DNA of 64,000 nt from Candidatus Chloroploca sp. Khr17 (GTDB taxonomy: Bacteria > Chloroflexota > Chloroflexia > Chloroflexales > Chloroflexaceae), in NCBI RefSeq assembly GCF_004138165.1, contig NZ_RYFF01000019.1, forward strand, positions 1-64,000. The letters are read 5' to 3'. A program made the translations under genes and the position numbers. Numbering within the stretch: the stretch's first letter is position 1; each line of letters starts with the position of its first letter. The notes beneath the pieces were generated by a model. That model did no database searches, had not been told where the DNA came from, and saw only the letters and a program-made list of their open reading frames with translations. This document shows positions 16,884 through 25,845 of this stretch, piece after piece.

Positions 16884-17546
16884 TTAACTTTGCGAGAGTT
16901 CGCGGAGGCGTGAAAGATTCAGCAGCGTAATGCCCGAGCGATCAATATCGAGAAGGCGCGCATCACGAAACTGGTTGATCACTTTGGTGACGGTTTCGCG
17001 GTAGGCGTTGATCATCTCGGCGAGCTGCTGATGCGTGCGACGCGGCACACGTTGGCGCGGCTCGTTAGTTTCGGGCTGGTCGCCTGACATTTCAAGCAAG
17101 ACCGACGCGAGCCGAGCGGGAACCGATTTGAAGGCAACTTCATCAATGCGACGGCTGACCGCCATCCGGTGTTGTCCAAGCATATCAATCAAGGCGCTCG
17201 CCAGGCCCGGGGTTGTTGCCACCGCTTCGCGGAGCGTGGCAGACTGTACCGCAATGACACGTACGGGCAAGAGCGCCTGCGCATACGTATCATACGAACC
17301 GCTACCTTCGAGCGCACTATGCCCAAAAAACTGACCTGGCTCAACCACTTTGAGCGTCAAGACCCGGCCTTCATTGGACAATAGTTGCAAGCTAACCTGC
17401 CCACTCTGCACAAAGTAGAGCGCGTGAGCTGGTTGGCCTGGTGTATACACATAACTGTGGCGCCTAAAGCCCTGGACCTTTCCCAGATGCTCAACCGTGG
17501 TCTGCAGCACGTGCTGCACAGGGGCGTTACCCATCAAGGCGTCCAT
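16884..17546 (-). CDS. Crp/Fnr-family transcription regulator
   Basis: A 220-residue regulator with a cyclic-nucleotide-binding-like beta-roll (about 15-130, HALYFVQSGQVSLQLLSNEGRVLTL and PGQFFGHSAL) and a C-terminal winged HTH (about 150-215, RRTHQQLAEMINAYRETVTKVINQFRDARLL). No Fnr-type Cys cluster is present, so oxygen sensing through iron-sulfur is unlikely. The start at 17546 has a GGAGAAGA site; an in-frame extension to 17672 lacks one. The effector is unknown. Confidence 0.9.
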   Translation of the reverse strand: MDALMGNAPVQHVLQTTVEHLGKVQGFRRHSYVYTPGQPAHALYFVQSGQVSLQLLSNEGRVLTLKVVEPGQFFGHSALEGSGSYDTYAQALLPVRVIAVQSATLREAVATTPGLASALIDMLGQHRMAVSRRIDEVAFKSVPARLASVLLEMSGDQPETNEPRQRVPRRTHQQLAEMINAYRETVTKVINQFRDARLLDIDRSGITLLNLSRLRELSQS

Positions 17547-17643
17547 AGGCTCTTCTCCACCATATCGTGAACGTATGCGTTGTTCTAAGTATTGTATCAC
17601 AGACACCAGGATTTTGGGGTCTTTAGCCCCAAACCCCATCACT

Positions 17644-17663
17644 CCTCTGCGCCTCTGCGTCAA
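17644..17663 (-). repeat. TTGACGCAGAGGCGCAGAGG dispersed element
   Basis: A reverse-strand copy of the repeat family seen also at 16232, 28525, 30940, 31954 and 43808. It lies in the 150-bp gap between the crp-like and aminopeptidase genes. Confidence 0.8.
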
Positions 17664-17696
17664 ACAACCCAATCGCCAAGCACAAATCTGCCATCT

Positions 17697-18941
17697 TCAA
17701 GCGCACGAGACGGCAAACGCCCACTCACCCGAGCGCATCACTGGCTCGATGCTGCCATCGGCGTTGAGGCCATCAATATCGAGCTCGGCTGAGCCAAGCA
17801 TGAAGTCGACGTGGACAATGCTCAGGTTGCCCCCGACAGCGGCAAAGGCTTCGTCGGTGAGGTCGGAACCGCCCTCGACGCAGAAGCGATAGCCATTGCC
17901 GAAAGCGAGGTGGCTGGCAGCATTTTCATCAAAGAGGGTGTTGGCAAAAAGCAGGCCCGTGCGGGCAACCGGCGAACTAACGGGCACCAGGGCGATTTCA
18001 CCCAGGCGAGCGGCACCTTCATCAGTTGCCACCAGACGGCGCAGCGTCTCTTCACCGACAGCTGCACTGAGATCGGTCACACGCCCCTGCTCGAAACGCA
18101 GCGTGAAATCGTCAATCAGATTGCCGCCATAGTTGAGGGGGCGCGAGGAGCGCAACACACCTTCAACCCGCTGGGCGTGTGGCAACGAAAAGATCTCGTC
18201 GGTCGGCAAATTCGGGACAAAAGCTTGCCCACGCTCACTGACGGAACCACCGCCGGCCCAGAGATGCCCATCGGCCAACCCCACCGTCAGGTCAGTGCCA
18301 GGGCCACGGTAAACAAGCGCCTGGTAGCGACGCTCATTCATATAGGCGCTGCGCGCATCAAGTTCTTGCACATGGCGCTGCCAAGCGACAACCGGGTCGG
18401 GTGCATCAAGGCGACAGGCGGTGGCAATCGCCTGCCAAAGCTCCGCCATTTGCTGCTCAGGGGGAAGATCGGGGCAGACCTGGGCCGCCCAACCGGGGGT
18501 CGGAAACGCAACCACCGTCCATGCCGACGCATTGCGTTGGACAAGTTCACTGACTGGTTTCGAGGCGCGTGCATTGGCCCGCATCATCGTGCTAATCACT
18601 TCGGGATTCTGGCCCGCAAGCAAGGTTGGGGTCGCAGCATGGATGGAGAGCAAGGCATCCCCGGCTTCGAGATAGCCGACCATCGCCTGGGGCAGCCAGG
18701 TCGGTACTTCGTCAAAGGAATTGTGCGGGGCTTCCTGGGCGCGCACCAGCATCAACTGCTCATCGCCCCAAATCACATCAACGAGGCGCGCCCCGGCCTG
18801 ATAAGCACGACGAGCGACGGCGCGTACCAGCGCCACCGTCTGGAGATCGCCACGAATAATCAGGCGCTGCCCAGCCTGAAGGTTGAGGCCAACACGAACA
18901 ATCACATCAGCGTATTTGTCCAGATCTTGCATTATGGTCAT
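17697..18941 (-). CDS. M29-family aminopeptidase (AmpS/PepS-like)
   Basis: A 414-residue metallopeptidase of the thermophilic aminopeptidase family M29. Signatures include YADVIVRVGLNLQAGQRLIIRG, the GPGTDLTVGL..GHLWAGG segment and NLPTDEIFSLPHAQRVEG with the metal-ligand Glu. Later come HLAFGNGYRFCVEGG and SIVHVDFMLGS with His and Asp ligands. The family releases N-terminal residues from peptides using zinc or cobalt. The gene starts two bases after the response-regulator stop; ATG 18932 is an alternative start. It lies in the same direction as the two-component genes and is probably co-transcribed. Confidence 0.88.
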   Translation of the reverse strand: MTIMQDLDKYADVIVRVGLNLQAGQRLIIRGDLQTVALVRAVARRAYQAGARLVDVIWGDEQLMLVRAQEAPHNSFDEVPTWLPQAMVGYLEAGDALLSIHAATPTLLAGQNPEVISTMMRANARASKPVSELVQRNASAWTVVAFPTPGWAAQVCPDLPPEQQMAELWQAIATACRLDAPDPVVAWQRHVQELDARSAYMNERRYQALVYRGPGTDLTVGLADGHLWAGGGSVSERGQAFVPNLPTDEIFSLPHAQRVEGVLRSSRPLNYGGNLIDDFTLRFEQGRVTDLSAAVGEETLRRLVATDEGAARLGEIALVPVSSPVARTGLLFANTLFDENAASHLAFGNGYRFCVEGGSDLTDEAFAAVGGNLSIVHVDFMLGSAELDIDGLNADGSIEPVMRSGEWAFAVSCA

Positions 18942-18942
18942 C

Positions 18943-19659
18943 TTATTCAATCGGAGCGGGTTCATCTTCTGCATTATAGCCCATTTTGATCCAGCCCCGC
19001 TTGATCGCATAGATGACCGCCATCGTACGGTCATTCACCTGAAGCTTCGAAAGAATCGATGTAATATGATTCTTGACCGTCTGACTGCTGATATTCAATT
19101 CACTGGCAATCTCTTTATTAGAAAGACCGCGAGCGATGCAATCAAGAATCTCGATTTCACGACTCGTCAGAGGGGCAAAGAGCTCGCTTGTCTGTTCATC
19201 TTCGCTGCTCGCGAGTTCACGAAACTGATGCAGCACCCTACTTGCCACGACGGGCCGGGCGAGCACCACATCATTGATCAAATATTTGCCCAGGGCGACT
19301 TCACGGATATAAAGCCGCAGCTTTTCGGGATGCACATCTTTGGACGAATAGGCCGAAGCCCCCACCTTGATCGCCTGGAAGAGTTGGTCATCATCCTCAT
19401 AGACACTCAGCACGATAATGCCCATGCGTGGCGCACGGCGTTTGATCACACGGGCGACTTCGAGGCCATTGAGCCCGGGCAAATTAATATCAACCAGCAC
19501 CACATCAGGATGCAACAACTCCGTCAACTTCAAGGCTTCTTGCCCATTTTCAGCCTCACCAACGACCTCGATATCCTTGGCGTCCGAGAGACTCCAGCGG
19601 ATGCCCTGGCGAAAGAGGGGATGGTCATCAATAATCAGCACACGGATCGGATTTAACAT
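18943..19659 (-). CDS. NarL/DegU-family response regulator
   Basis: A 238-residue regulator with a receiver domain (1-125; acidic pocket Asp11/Asp12, phospho-acceptor Asp57 in VLVDINLPG) and a LuxR-type HTH (about 165-230, LTSREIEILDCIARGLSNKEIASELNISSQTVKNHITSILSKL). It follows the histidine kinase by two bases, so the two form a cognate pair. Its targets are unknown. The divergent neighbour on the other side of the kinase is bchYZ, which makes photosynthesis genes candidate targets. Confidence 0.95.
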   Translation of the reverse strand: MLNPIRVLIIDDHPLFRQGIRWSLSDAKDIEVVGEAENGQEALKLTELLHPDVVLVDINLPGLNGLEVARVIKRRAPRMGIIVLSVYEDDDQLFQAIKVGASAYSSKDVHPEKLRLYIREVALGKYLINDVVLARPVVASRVLHQFRELASSEDEQTSELFAPLTSREIEILDCIARGLSNKEIASELNISSQTVKNHITSILSKLQVNDRTMAVIYAIKRGWIKMGYNAEDEPAPIE

Positions 19660-19661
19660 AG

Positions 19662-20690
19662 CTATTTCACCATTGGCAAACTGACCGTCACCTCAGTGCC
19701 ATGCCCAGGGCGCGTTGTGACGACAAAATGGGCGCCGATCAATTCAGCGCGTTCACGCATGCTGGTCAGGCCCCAACTTTCACGACCGGCACGGCGGATC
19801 ACTTCACGAGGGTCAAAGCCCGGACCTTCGTCACGAATGCTCAACAGCAGTTTGCCCTGATGCAGATGCAAATGCACCGCAAGCGGGGCACCCGGAGCGT
19901 GTTTCCTGGCATTCTGGAGGGCTTCTTGTACCAAGCGATAGAGCACAATTTCGATTTCAGCAGGGAGGCGTGGCAGAGGATCGATGTCAACCTTCACCGA
20001 CGCATTGACGATCTCGTGGTAACGGCGAATATACTCGAGCAAGGCCCCACGCAAACCGTGTTCATCAAGTTTGGCCGGGCGTAACTCGGCAATAAAGCTG
20101 CGGACCTCACGCAACCCTTCGCGCGCATTCTCGCCCAGTTGATCAAGGACGACCCCGAGTTCCGCGAAGCGCTGGCTCGCCAAGAGCGTCTGGCAACGTT
20201 CGACCCCCATCAAGCCATTGGCAAGCACCTGCGCCGGGCCATCGTGGACTTCACGCGCCAGACGCTGACGTTCCTCTTCGCGCCCCATGATCACCTGCGC
20301 CCGCAGTGCCTGCGCCCATGGATCAGCCGGTTCACCCTCGCTACTCCCACTCAGCGTCGCGCTGCTCATCTCGATTTGGCGAATAAGCTGATCAAGTTGA
20401 CGCAGGGTATGGCGCAAGGTAGCATGTTCACTACTGAGCGCTTCATAATCCTTGCGCACCTGCTGCTCGCGCTGGGTGAGGCCTGGCGTAACTGGTTGAC
20501 CGCGTTCAACAAGAAAACGTCCCTGCATCACCAGTTCATCAAGCTGGCGTTCGGCCGCACGCAACTCAGACTCAAGACGGGTCAAACGCTGGTGGGCCGA
20601 CTGATGTAAGGTTCGCAAATGGGCAATTTGATCAGTAATGAGCGCCTGCGCAGCTTCAAGAAGCGCTGACGGTGCTGAACTCACAACCAT
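19662..20690 (-). CDS. DegS/NarX-type cytoplasmic histidine kinase
   Basis: A 342-residue kinase without membrane helices. The N-terminal 110 residues are a long coiled coil like the DegS sensor domain. A HisKA_3 dimerisation domain carries His149 in LAREVHDGPAQVL, and the ATPase domain shows the N box (VQEALQNARKHA) and G boxes (DEGPGFDP, GLTSMRERAELIGA). The start at 20690 has a strong AAGGGAG site and avoids a spurious N-terminal extension. A soluble signal, perhaps redox or light linked, is inferred from the lack of membrane segments. Confidence 0.93.
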   Translation of the reverse strand: MVVSSAPSALLEAAQALITDQIAHLRTLHQSAHQRLTRLESELRAAERQLDELVMQGRFLVERGQPVTPGLTQREQQVRKDYEALSSEHATLRHTLRQLDQLIRQIEMSSATLSGSSEGEPADPWAQALRAQVIMGREEERQRLAREVHDGPAQVLANGLMGVERCQTLLASQRFAELGVVLDQLGENAREGLREVRSFIAELRPAKLDEHGLRGALLEYIRRYHEIVNASVKVDIDPLPRLPAEIEIVLYRLVQEALQNARKHAPGAPLAVHLHLHQGKLLLSIRDEGPGFDPREVIRRAGRESWGLTSMRERAELIGAHFVVTTRPGHGTEVTVSLPMVK

Positions 20691-20717
20691 TTCTCCCTTG
20701 CAACAATGCTTGACGCT

Positions 20718-20747
20718 AGTATAGCACGGCGTTGCATGACCCGGCAA
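20718..20747 (-). promoter_or_regulatory. Candidate promoter of the kinase-regulator operon
   Basis: On the minus strand TTGCCG (20742-20747) and TATACT (20718-20723) are 18 bp apart, about 28 bp upstream of the kinase start. The spacer region includes TAGCACGGCGTTGCAT (20722-20737), also found next to the B12 promoter at 5730-5745. Confidence 0.5.
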
Positions 20748-20799
20748 GCAGCGGTGATTCTCTGTGAAAAAAGCTGCACATAAAGCAAGCAAGTGACGT

Positions 20800-20805
20800 T
20801 ATAAT
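20800..20805 (+). promoter_or_regulatory. Candidate -10 element for bchYZ
   Basis: A perfect TATAAT lies 45 bp upstream of bchY. No good -35 box is found at the usual spacing, so an activator may be required. Confidence 0.4.
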
Positions 20806-20850
20806 GGCGAGGAACAGACTGTTCGTGAACGAAACAAAGGTTACTGCTTC

Positions 20851-22164
20851 ATGGCTGAACTGATACCGTTGACTCCTGCCGGTGATGCGACTCCGCAGGA
20901 GCCATTCAAAGAAGGGACGTGCAAGCTTCATCCGCAGACGATGTGCCCTGCGTTTGGCGCTTTGCGGGTGCTCTCGCGGATCGAGGGTGCACAACCAGCG
21001 ATGATTACCGATACCGGATGCCTCTATGGGTTGACCTTTGTGACCCATTTTTATGCCTCGCGCAAGAGCATTATTGCGCCCGCCCTCGGTACTGCCGAGC
21101 TTTCAGGTGGCTTGGTGCAAGAGGCCGCGCTTGCCGCGATCACGGAGGCCGCGAAAGAGCAGCATGTCTCGGTTATTCCGGTGCTTTCGCTCTGTGTCGC
21201 CGAGACCGCCGGGCTCGCCGAGGAGTTGCTGCCAACCGAGATTGATGGCAAGCCCGTCGTGCTGGTGCGGGTGCCAGCCTATGCGATCCATTCCCACCCC
21301 GAGGCCAAGGATATTGCGCTGGCTGCGGTAATGCGCCGCTTTCTCGATCAGAGTGCCGAGACCGAGCCGGGCACGCTGGCCTTGCTTGGCGAGGTCTTTC
21401 CCGCTGATCCGCTGCTCATCGATGGCGTGCTGCGCAAGATGGGCGGGCGTTTGATGACAACTTTGCCTGGTCGCCACGTTGACGAGTTGAAACTGGCCGG
21501 TCGCGCTGCGGCCGTGGCTGCCGTTCATCCCTTCTACCGCGAAACCGTGAGCCTGATGCGTGAGCGAGGGGTCGGGGTCGTTGCGGGTGCGCCCGTTGGG
21601 GCCGAAGGAAGTGTGGCCTGGCTGCGGGCCGTTGGCGCGGCGCTCGATCTCGATGAAGATCTCGTCGAACGGGTGGCCGAGGAAGAGGTCGCGGTGATCA
21701 AGGGCTTCCTCGCCAGTCAGCCGCTCAAAGGCGCCACGATTATGCTCTCGGGGTACGAGGGCAACGAGATGCTCTATGCGCGTCTGCTGGTGGAGGGGGG
21801 GGCCCACGTGCCCTACATCAGTACCAGCATCGGCCCGAGCATGCTCACTGCCGCTGATGAAGCCTGGCTCAAAGCCCGTGGCACCGAGGCCATTGTCTAT
21901 CGCAAGGCGATCGAGGACGATAAGGCGGCAATGGAGCACTGGACGTTTGACCTGGTCATTGGCACGACCACGCTCGCCGCGCACGCCAAAGAACTTGCGC
22001 TTCCGGCGGTCTACTATACCAATATCCTGAGTGTCCGCCCCCTCTTCCTTGCCGCCGGAGTGATGGGCTCGCTCACCTTTGTGCGTGATTTAATGAATCG
22101 CCAGCCGCTCTACCAGCGCATGGTCGATTTCTTTGCCCCGCATGCCTCTGAGGAGCAAGTTTAG
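20851..22164 (+). CDS. bchY: Chlorophyllide a reductase subunit Y
   Basis: A 437-residue subunit of the dark-operative chlorophyllide a reductase (BchXYZ), which reduces ring B of chlorophyllide a on the way to bacteriochlorophyll a. The diagnostic stretch is CKLHPQTMCPAFGALRVLSRIEGAQPAMITDTGCLYGLTFVTHFY (split here only for description), with probable iron-sulfur ligands Cys24, Cys32 and Cys57. The remaining nitrogenase-like fold is well conserved to GSLTFVRDLMNRQ. It precedes bchZ by three bases, and the two form the catalytic heterotetramer. The reductase component BchX is not in this window. Confidence 0.96.
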   Translation: MAELIPLTPAGDATPQEPFKEGTCKLHPQTMCPAFGALRVLSRIEGAQPAMITDTGCLYGLTFVTHFYASRKSIIAPALGTAELSGGLVQEAALAAITEAAKEQHVSVIPVLSLCVAETAGLAEELLPTEIDGKPVVLVRVPAYAIHSHPEAKDIALAAVMRRFLDQSAETEPGTLALLGEVFPADPLLIDGVLRKMGGRLMTTLPGRHVDELKLAGRAAAVAAVHPFYRETVSLMRERGVGVVAGAPVGAEGSVAWLRAVGAALDLDEDLVERVAEEEVAVIKGFLASQPLKGATIMLSGYEGNEMLYARLLVEGGAHVPYISTSIGPSMLTAADEAWLKARGTEAIVYRKAIEDDKAAMEHWTFDLVIGTTTLAAHAKELALPAVYYTNILSVRPLFLAAGVMGSLTFVRDLMNRQPLYQRMVDFFAPHASEEQV

Positions 22165-22167
22165 CAT

Positions 22168-23688
22168 ATGACTATTCAGTTGATCAGAGATATTTCTGAT
22201 TCGTCGTCCTACTGGGGCGCTTCCTGGGTCTTTGGCTGTTTTCCTGATATCCATATTGTCTGCGATGCCCCGATCGGATGTTATAACCTGCTGGGCATGG
22301 CTGTCACCGACTATACCGATGCCCTGCCTCATATGGAGAATCTGACGCCCACGTCGATCCGCGAAGAGGATGTGATCAATGGCACCGCCAAGGCCCTGAT
22401 CCGAACGATTGATGACCTCCGGACGATCGGCAGTCTCGAAGGGAAACGCTTGGTAGTGGTCTCGACCGCCGAGAGCGAGATGATCAGCGCGGATCACGGG
22501 CGTCTGGTGGCGCAGATCGATCCCGAAGCCCGTTTTTTCTGGAGCCAGTCGCTCGAGCAGGATGAGTGGACCGGGCGGGATCGGGCGTTGCTCTTTGCCT
22601 GGGAGGAGTATGGGCGGCCTTTTGTCACCCCTGGTGCACCACCGCGTTCGCCCAAGCTTGTCAATATTGTTGGCCCATCGCTCGGATGCTTCAATGCACC
22701 TGCCGATTTGCACGAAGTGCGTCGGCTCATCACCGGCATTGGCGGCGAGATCAATCTGGTCTATCCGTATGAGGGGAGCATTGCGGCGACACCACACCTG
22801 GCTGACGCAGCGGTGAATGTCGTGCTCTACCGCGAGTTTGGCGAACCGCTGGCGCAGGCGCTTGAGCGACCCTATCTCTTTGCGCCCTTTGGCGTCTTTG
22901 GCACCACCGCGTTCCTACGCGAACTCGGTGCCCTGCTCGGCACGCCGACCGCCGAGGTAGAAGCCTTCATCGAACGCGAAAAACGCACGACGCTCCAGGC
23001 CGTCTGGGATCTCTGGCGTGGCCCGCAGAGCGACTGGTTTGCGACGGTAGACTGCGCCATTGTCGGCGGGCGGAGCTATGTCGAAGGATTGCGGCAACTG
23101 CTTGGCGAAGAACTCGGCATGAAGATCGCGTGGAGTTCGGGGCGTCCGCGGCGCGAAGACGAACCCGACAATATCGAGATCCGCAAACGGCTGCACACCA
23201 AAGCCCCCGCCTTTGTCTTTGGCAGCATCAACGAAAAGATCTACCTGGCCGAGGCAAATGCGCGGGCGACCCACTATATCCCCTCAACGTTCCCAGGGCC
23301 AGTCGTACGGCGCACCACCGGCACGCCCTTTATGGGCTATGCTGGTGCCGCCAATATTATGCAAGAACTGGTCAACCGTTTTTACGACATGGTCTTCAAC
23401 TTCCTGCCGGTCGAGACGATCAAACCACCGAGCGGCCCGGGCGGGCCACCGCAAGGGCCACCGCCGGGGCCACCGCCAACCGACGCGGACAAAGAGTCGG
23501 CCAGCCGCACCATGCCGTGGAGCAAAGAGGCCACCGAGCGGCTCAACGCCGCCATTGAACAGGTGCCCTTCCTGGCTCGCATCAGCGCGAGCCGGTCATT
23601 GCGCCAGGCCGCCGAAAGCATCGCCCGCACCCGTGGGCTCGCCGAAGTGGCGCTGCCGATCATCGAAGAGGCGATCCGCCAGGGGTAA
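22168..23688 (+). CDS. bchZ: Chlorophyllide a reductase subunit Z
   Basis: A 506-residue nitrogenase-like subunit partnering BchY. Recognisable parts are YWGASWVFGCFPDIHIVCDAPIGCYNL, YTDALPHMENL and NIVGPSLGCFN, and a C-terminal PCP-reductase-type domain beginning PWSKEATERLNAAIEQVPFLAR and ending AEVALPIIEEA. Between the catalytic core and this tail (about residues 419-437) is an insertion made almost only of Pro and Gly, a flexible linker that I do not remember from proteobacterial BchZ. The ATG follows the bchY stop by three bases. Confidence 0.96.
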   Translation: MTIQLIRDISDSSSYWGASWVFGCFPDIHIVCDAPIGCYNLLGMAVTDYTDALPHMENLTPTSIREEDVINGTAKALIRTIDDLRTIGSLEGKRLVVVSTAESEMISADHGRLVAQIDPEARFFWSQSLEQDEWTGRDRALLFAWEEYGRPFVTPGAPPRSPKLVNIVGPSLGCFNAPADLHEVRRLITGIGGEINLVYPYEGSIAATPHLADAAVNVVLYREFGEPLAQALERPYLFAPFGVFGTTAFLRELGALLGTPTAEVEAFIEREKRTTLQAVWDLWRGPQSDWFATVDCAIVGGRSYVEGLRQLLGEELGMKIAWSSGRPRREDEPDNIEIRKRLHTKAPAFVFGSINEKIYLAEANARATHYIPSTFPGPVVRRTTGTPFMGYAGAANIMQELVNRFYDMVFNFLPVETIKPPSGPGGPPQGPPPGPPPTDADKESASRTMPWSKEATERLNAAIEQVPFLARISASRSLRQAAESIARTRGLAEVALPIIEEAIRQG

Positions 23689-23696
23689 CGACCACG

Positions 23697-23880
23697 CCTT
23701 GTGGGGCGGGGCGCGGTGCGGCGCAACGCCAACCCGCCCTACCAACACCTCATCTTGTAGGGCGCGGCGCAACCTCAACCCGCCCTACCAACACCTCATC
23801 TTGTAGGGCGCGGCGCAACCTCAACCCGCCCTACCAACACATCACCTTGTAGGGCGCGGCGGCTTCGCCGCCGCGCCCCA
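23697..23880. repeat. 46-bp tandem repeat behind bchZ
   Basis: Units start at 23754, 23800 and 23846, with a degenerate first unit at about 23697. Each contains GTAGGGCGCGGCGCAACC and CAACCCGCCCTACCAACAC, so each unit can itself fold as a GTAGGGCG/CGCCCTAC hairpin. The array ends in a GC hairpin with a TTC loop (23852-23876). It could terminate bchYZ transcription. Confidence 0.85.
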
Positions 23881-23982
23881 CAAGAATTAAACCTCTACCT
23901 TAGATCATTGCATCACAACAGGTCTGGTGTTACGATCAAGGTTGCAGATTGTGCGACCTTGACGCACTGGAGCGCAGATCTT

Positions 23983-25836
23983 ATGTCTTCGTCATTAAAA
24001 CGGCTGTTACTGGGCAAACCGATTCCAACTGAGTCGGAAAACCGCGACCGATTGCGGAAACATACCGCTCTCGCAGTCTTTTCGTCAGATGCCCTCTCAT
24101 CAGTCGCCTATGCGACCGAGGCGATCCTGGCCGTCTTGATCATCGGGAGCACGTTTGCCCTCGGGCTCTCCCTGCCGATCAGCCTGGCGATCACGGCGTT
24201 GCTGGTGATCGTTGGCTTTTCGTACCGCCAGACGATCCACGCCTATCCGGGTGGAGGTGGGGCCTATATTGTGGCCCGCGAAAACCTGGGGGTTGTGCCG
24301 GGGCTTGTGGCGGCGGGGGCGCTACTCGTTGACTATGTGCTGACAGTAGCGGTAAGCATCTCGGCCGGGGTGGCAGCGATCACCTCGCTTGCGGGGGCCC
24401 TTGGCTATCCAGGGTTACGCGAGTATGGGGTAGGGCTAGCGCTCATTTTCATTGCGACGATCACGTTGCTCAACCTGCGCGGCATTCGCGATAAAGGGTT
24501 CCTCTTCTCGCTGCCCACCTATATTTTTGTGCTCAGCATTTTAGGCATGATCGCATATGCCTTGATCCGGTATTTCATCGTTGGAGCACCCGATCTTGTC
24601 CCACCGGCCAGTATCGATCCGCCGGTCAACGCCGAATTGATCAGTGTCTGGCTGATTCTGCGGGCCTTTGCCGCAGGCTGCACAGCGCTTACCGGGATCG
24701 AAGCGATCAGTGATAATGTCCAGGATTTCAAACCACCGGCAGCACGCAATGCCGCCAATACGCTGACGGTGATGATCGTGCTGTTGGTGACCATGTTTCT
24801 TGGGATCACCTATCTGGCGAACCTCTACGGGGTGACGCCAAATAGTGTCACGAATGAGACGGTGCTTTCGCAACTGGCTCGGGGCGTCTTTGGGATCGGC
24901 CCGATCTACGTCCTGCTCCAGGTTGCGACGGCGTTGATCCTCGTGCTTGCGGCGAATACAGGCTATGCCGATTTTCCCCGGCTGGCCTTCTTCCTGGCGC
25001 GTGATCGTTTTTTGCCTCGCCAGCTTGCCAACCGTGGTGAGCGTCTGGTCTTTTCGAATGGCATTGTGGTGCTTGGCGTTGCGGCTGCGCTGCTGGTGAT
25101 CATCTTTCAAGCCAATCCGATTGCGCTGCTGCCCCTGTATACGCTCGGCGTCTTTACCTCGTTTACCCTTTCCCAACTCGGGATGGTGCGCCGCAATCTG
25201 CGTACGCAGACCAACCGCAGCGAACGGGCGGCGTTGCTCAGTGGGATCGGGGCGTTGCTTAGCGGTGTGGTGCTGGTGATGCTTGTGCTCACCAAGTTTG
25301 TCCACGGGGCCTGGATCGTGATCCTGGTGATACCAATCCTGGTGCTGGGCTTTCAGGTGATCGCCCGTCATTATACCCGCGTGGCCGAACAACTCTCGTT
25401 GACCACGGCCGTCCGTCCGCAACCGATTCGCCGCCTGACGGCGGTCGTCCTGGTCAGCGGGGTTCACAAGGGGATGCTGCCGGCACTAGAACTGGGGCGG
25501 GCGCTTGCCCCAGACAATGTAACCGCTGTTTATGTCAACCTTGAGCCAGACCAGGGCATGCGGATCAGAGCACGCTGGGAGGAATGGGGCTGCGATGTGC
25601 CGCTGGTCGTGCTCGACTCACCCTATCGTTCGCTGGTAACCCCCGTGCTCAAATATGTCCAGGAGATCGAGGGGCGTTATCGTGATGACCAGGTGATGGT
25701 GATTTTGCCCGAGTTTATCCCATCACGCTGGTGGGAACATTTGCTGCATAATCAGACGGGATTTTTGTTGCGTGCCGCGCTGATGTTCCGTGCAGGCAAA
25801 ACCGTGATCAGTGTGCCGTATAAACTCGAACGCTAA
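23983..25836 (+). CDS. APC-superfamily transporter (KimA-like)
   Basis: A 617-residue protein with about 12 membrane helices up to residue 465, then a cytoplasmic alpha/beta tail of some 150 residues. The start of the core, SDALSSVAYATEAIL..., and AYPGGGGAYIVARENLG are typical of the APC branch that includes the potassium importer KimA and amino-acid permeases. The soluble tail with a nucleotide-binding-like fold also occurs in KimA, where it binds c-di-AMP. The substrate, potassium or an amino acid, is inferred. ATG 23983 is preferred because the preceding 25 residues look non-coding. Confidence 0.82.
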   Translation: MSSSLKRLLLGKPIPTESENRDRLRKHTALAVFSSDALSSVAYATEAILAVLIIGSTFALGLSLPISLAITALLVIVGFSYRQTIHAYPGGGGAYIVARENLGVVPGLVAAGALLVDYVLTVAVSISAGVAAITSLAGALGYPGLREYGVGLALIFIATITLLNLRGIRDKGFLFSLPTYIFVLSILGMIAYALIRYFIVGAPDLVPPASIDPPVNAELISVWLILRAFAAGCTALTGIEAISDNVQDFKPPAARNAANTLTVMIVLLVTMFLGITYLANLYGVTPNSVTNETVLSQLARGVFGIGPIYVLLQVATALILVLAANTGYADFPRLAFFLARDRFLPRQLANRGERLVFSNGIVVLGVAAALLVIIFQANPIALLPLYTLGVFTSFTLSQLGMVRRNLRTQTNRSERAALLSGIGALLSGVVLVMLVLTKFVHGAWIVILVIPILVLGFQVIARHYTRVAEQLSLTTAVRPQPIRRLTAVVLVSGVHKGMLPALELGRALAPDNVTAVYVNLEPDQGMRIRARWEEWGCDVPLVVLDSPYRSLVTPVLKYVQEIEGRYRDDQVMVILPEFIPSRWWEHLLHNQTGFLLRAALMFRAGKTVISVPYKLER

Positions 25837-25845
25837 GGCTTGACC

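Noticed and set aside
17811-18989. 392-residue plus-strand open frame
   Set aside because: It is antisense to the M29 aminopeptidase, which has strong family motifs; GC-rich codon bias creates such shadows.
23697-23880. CRISPR-like array
   Set aside because: The repeats are contiguous and self-complementary with no unique spacers.
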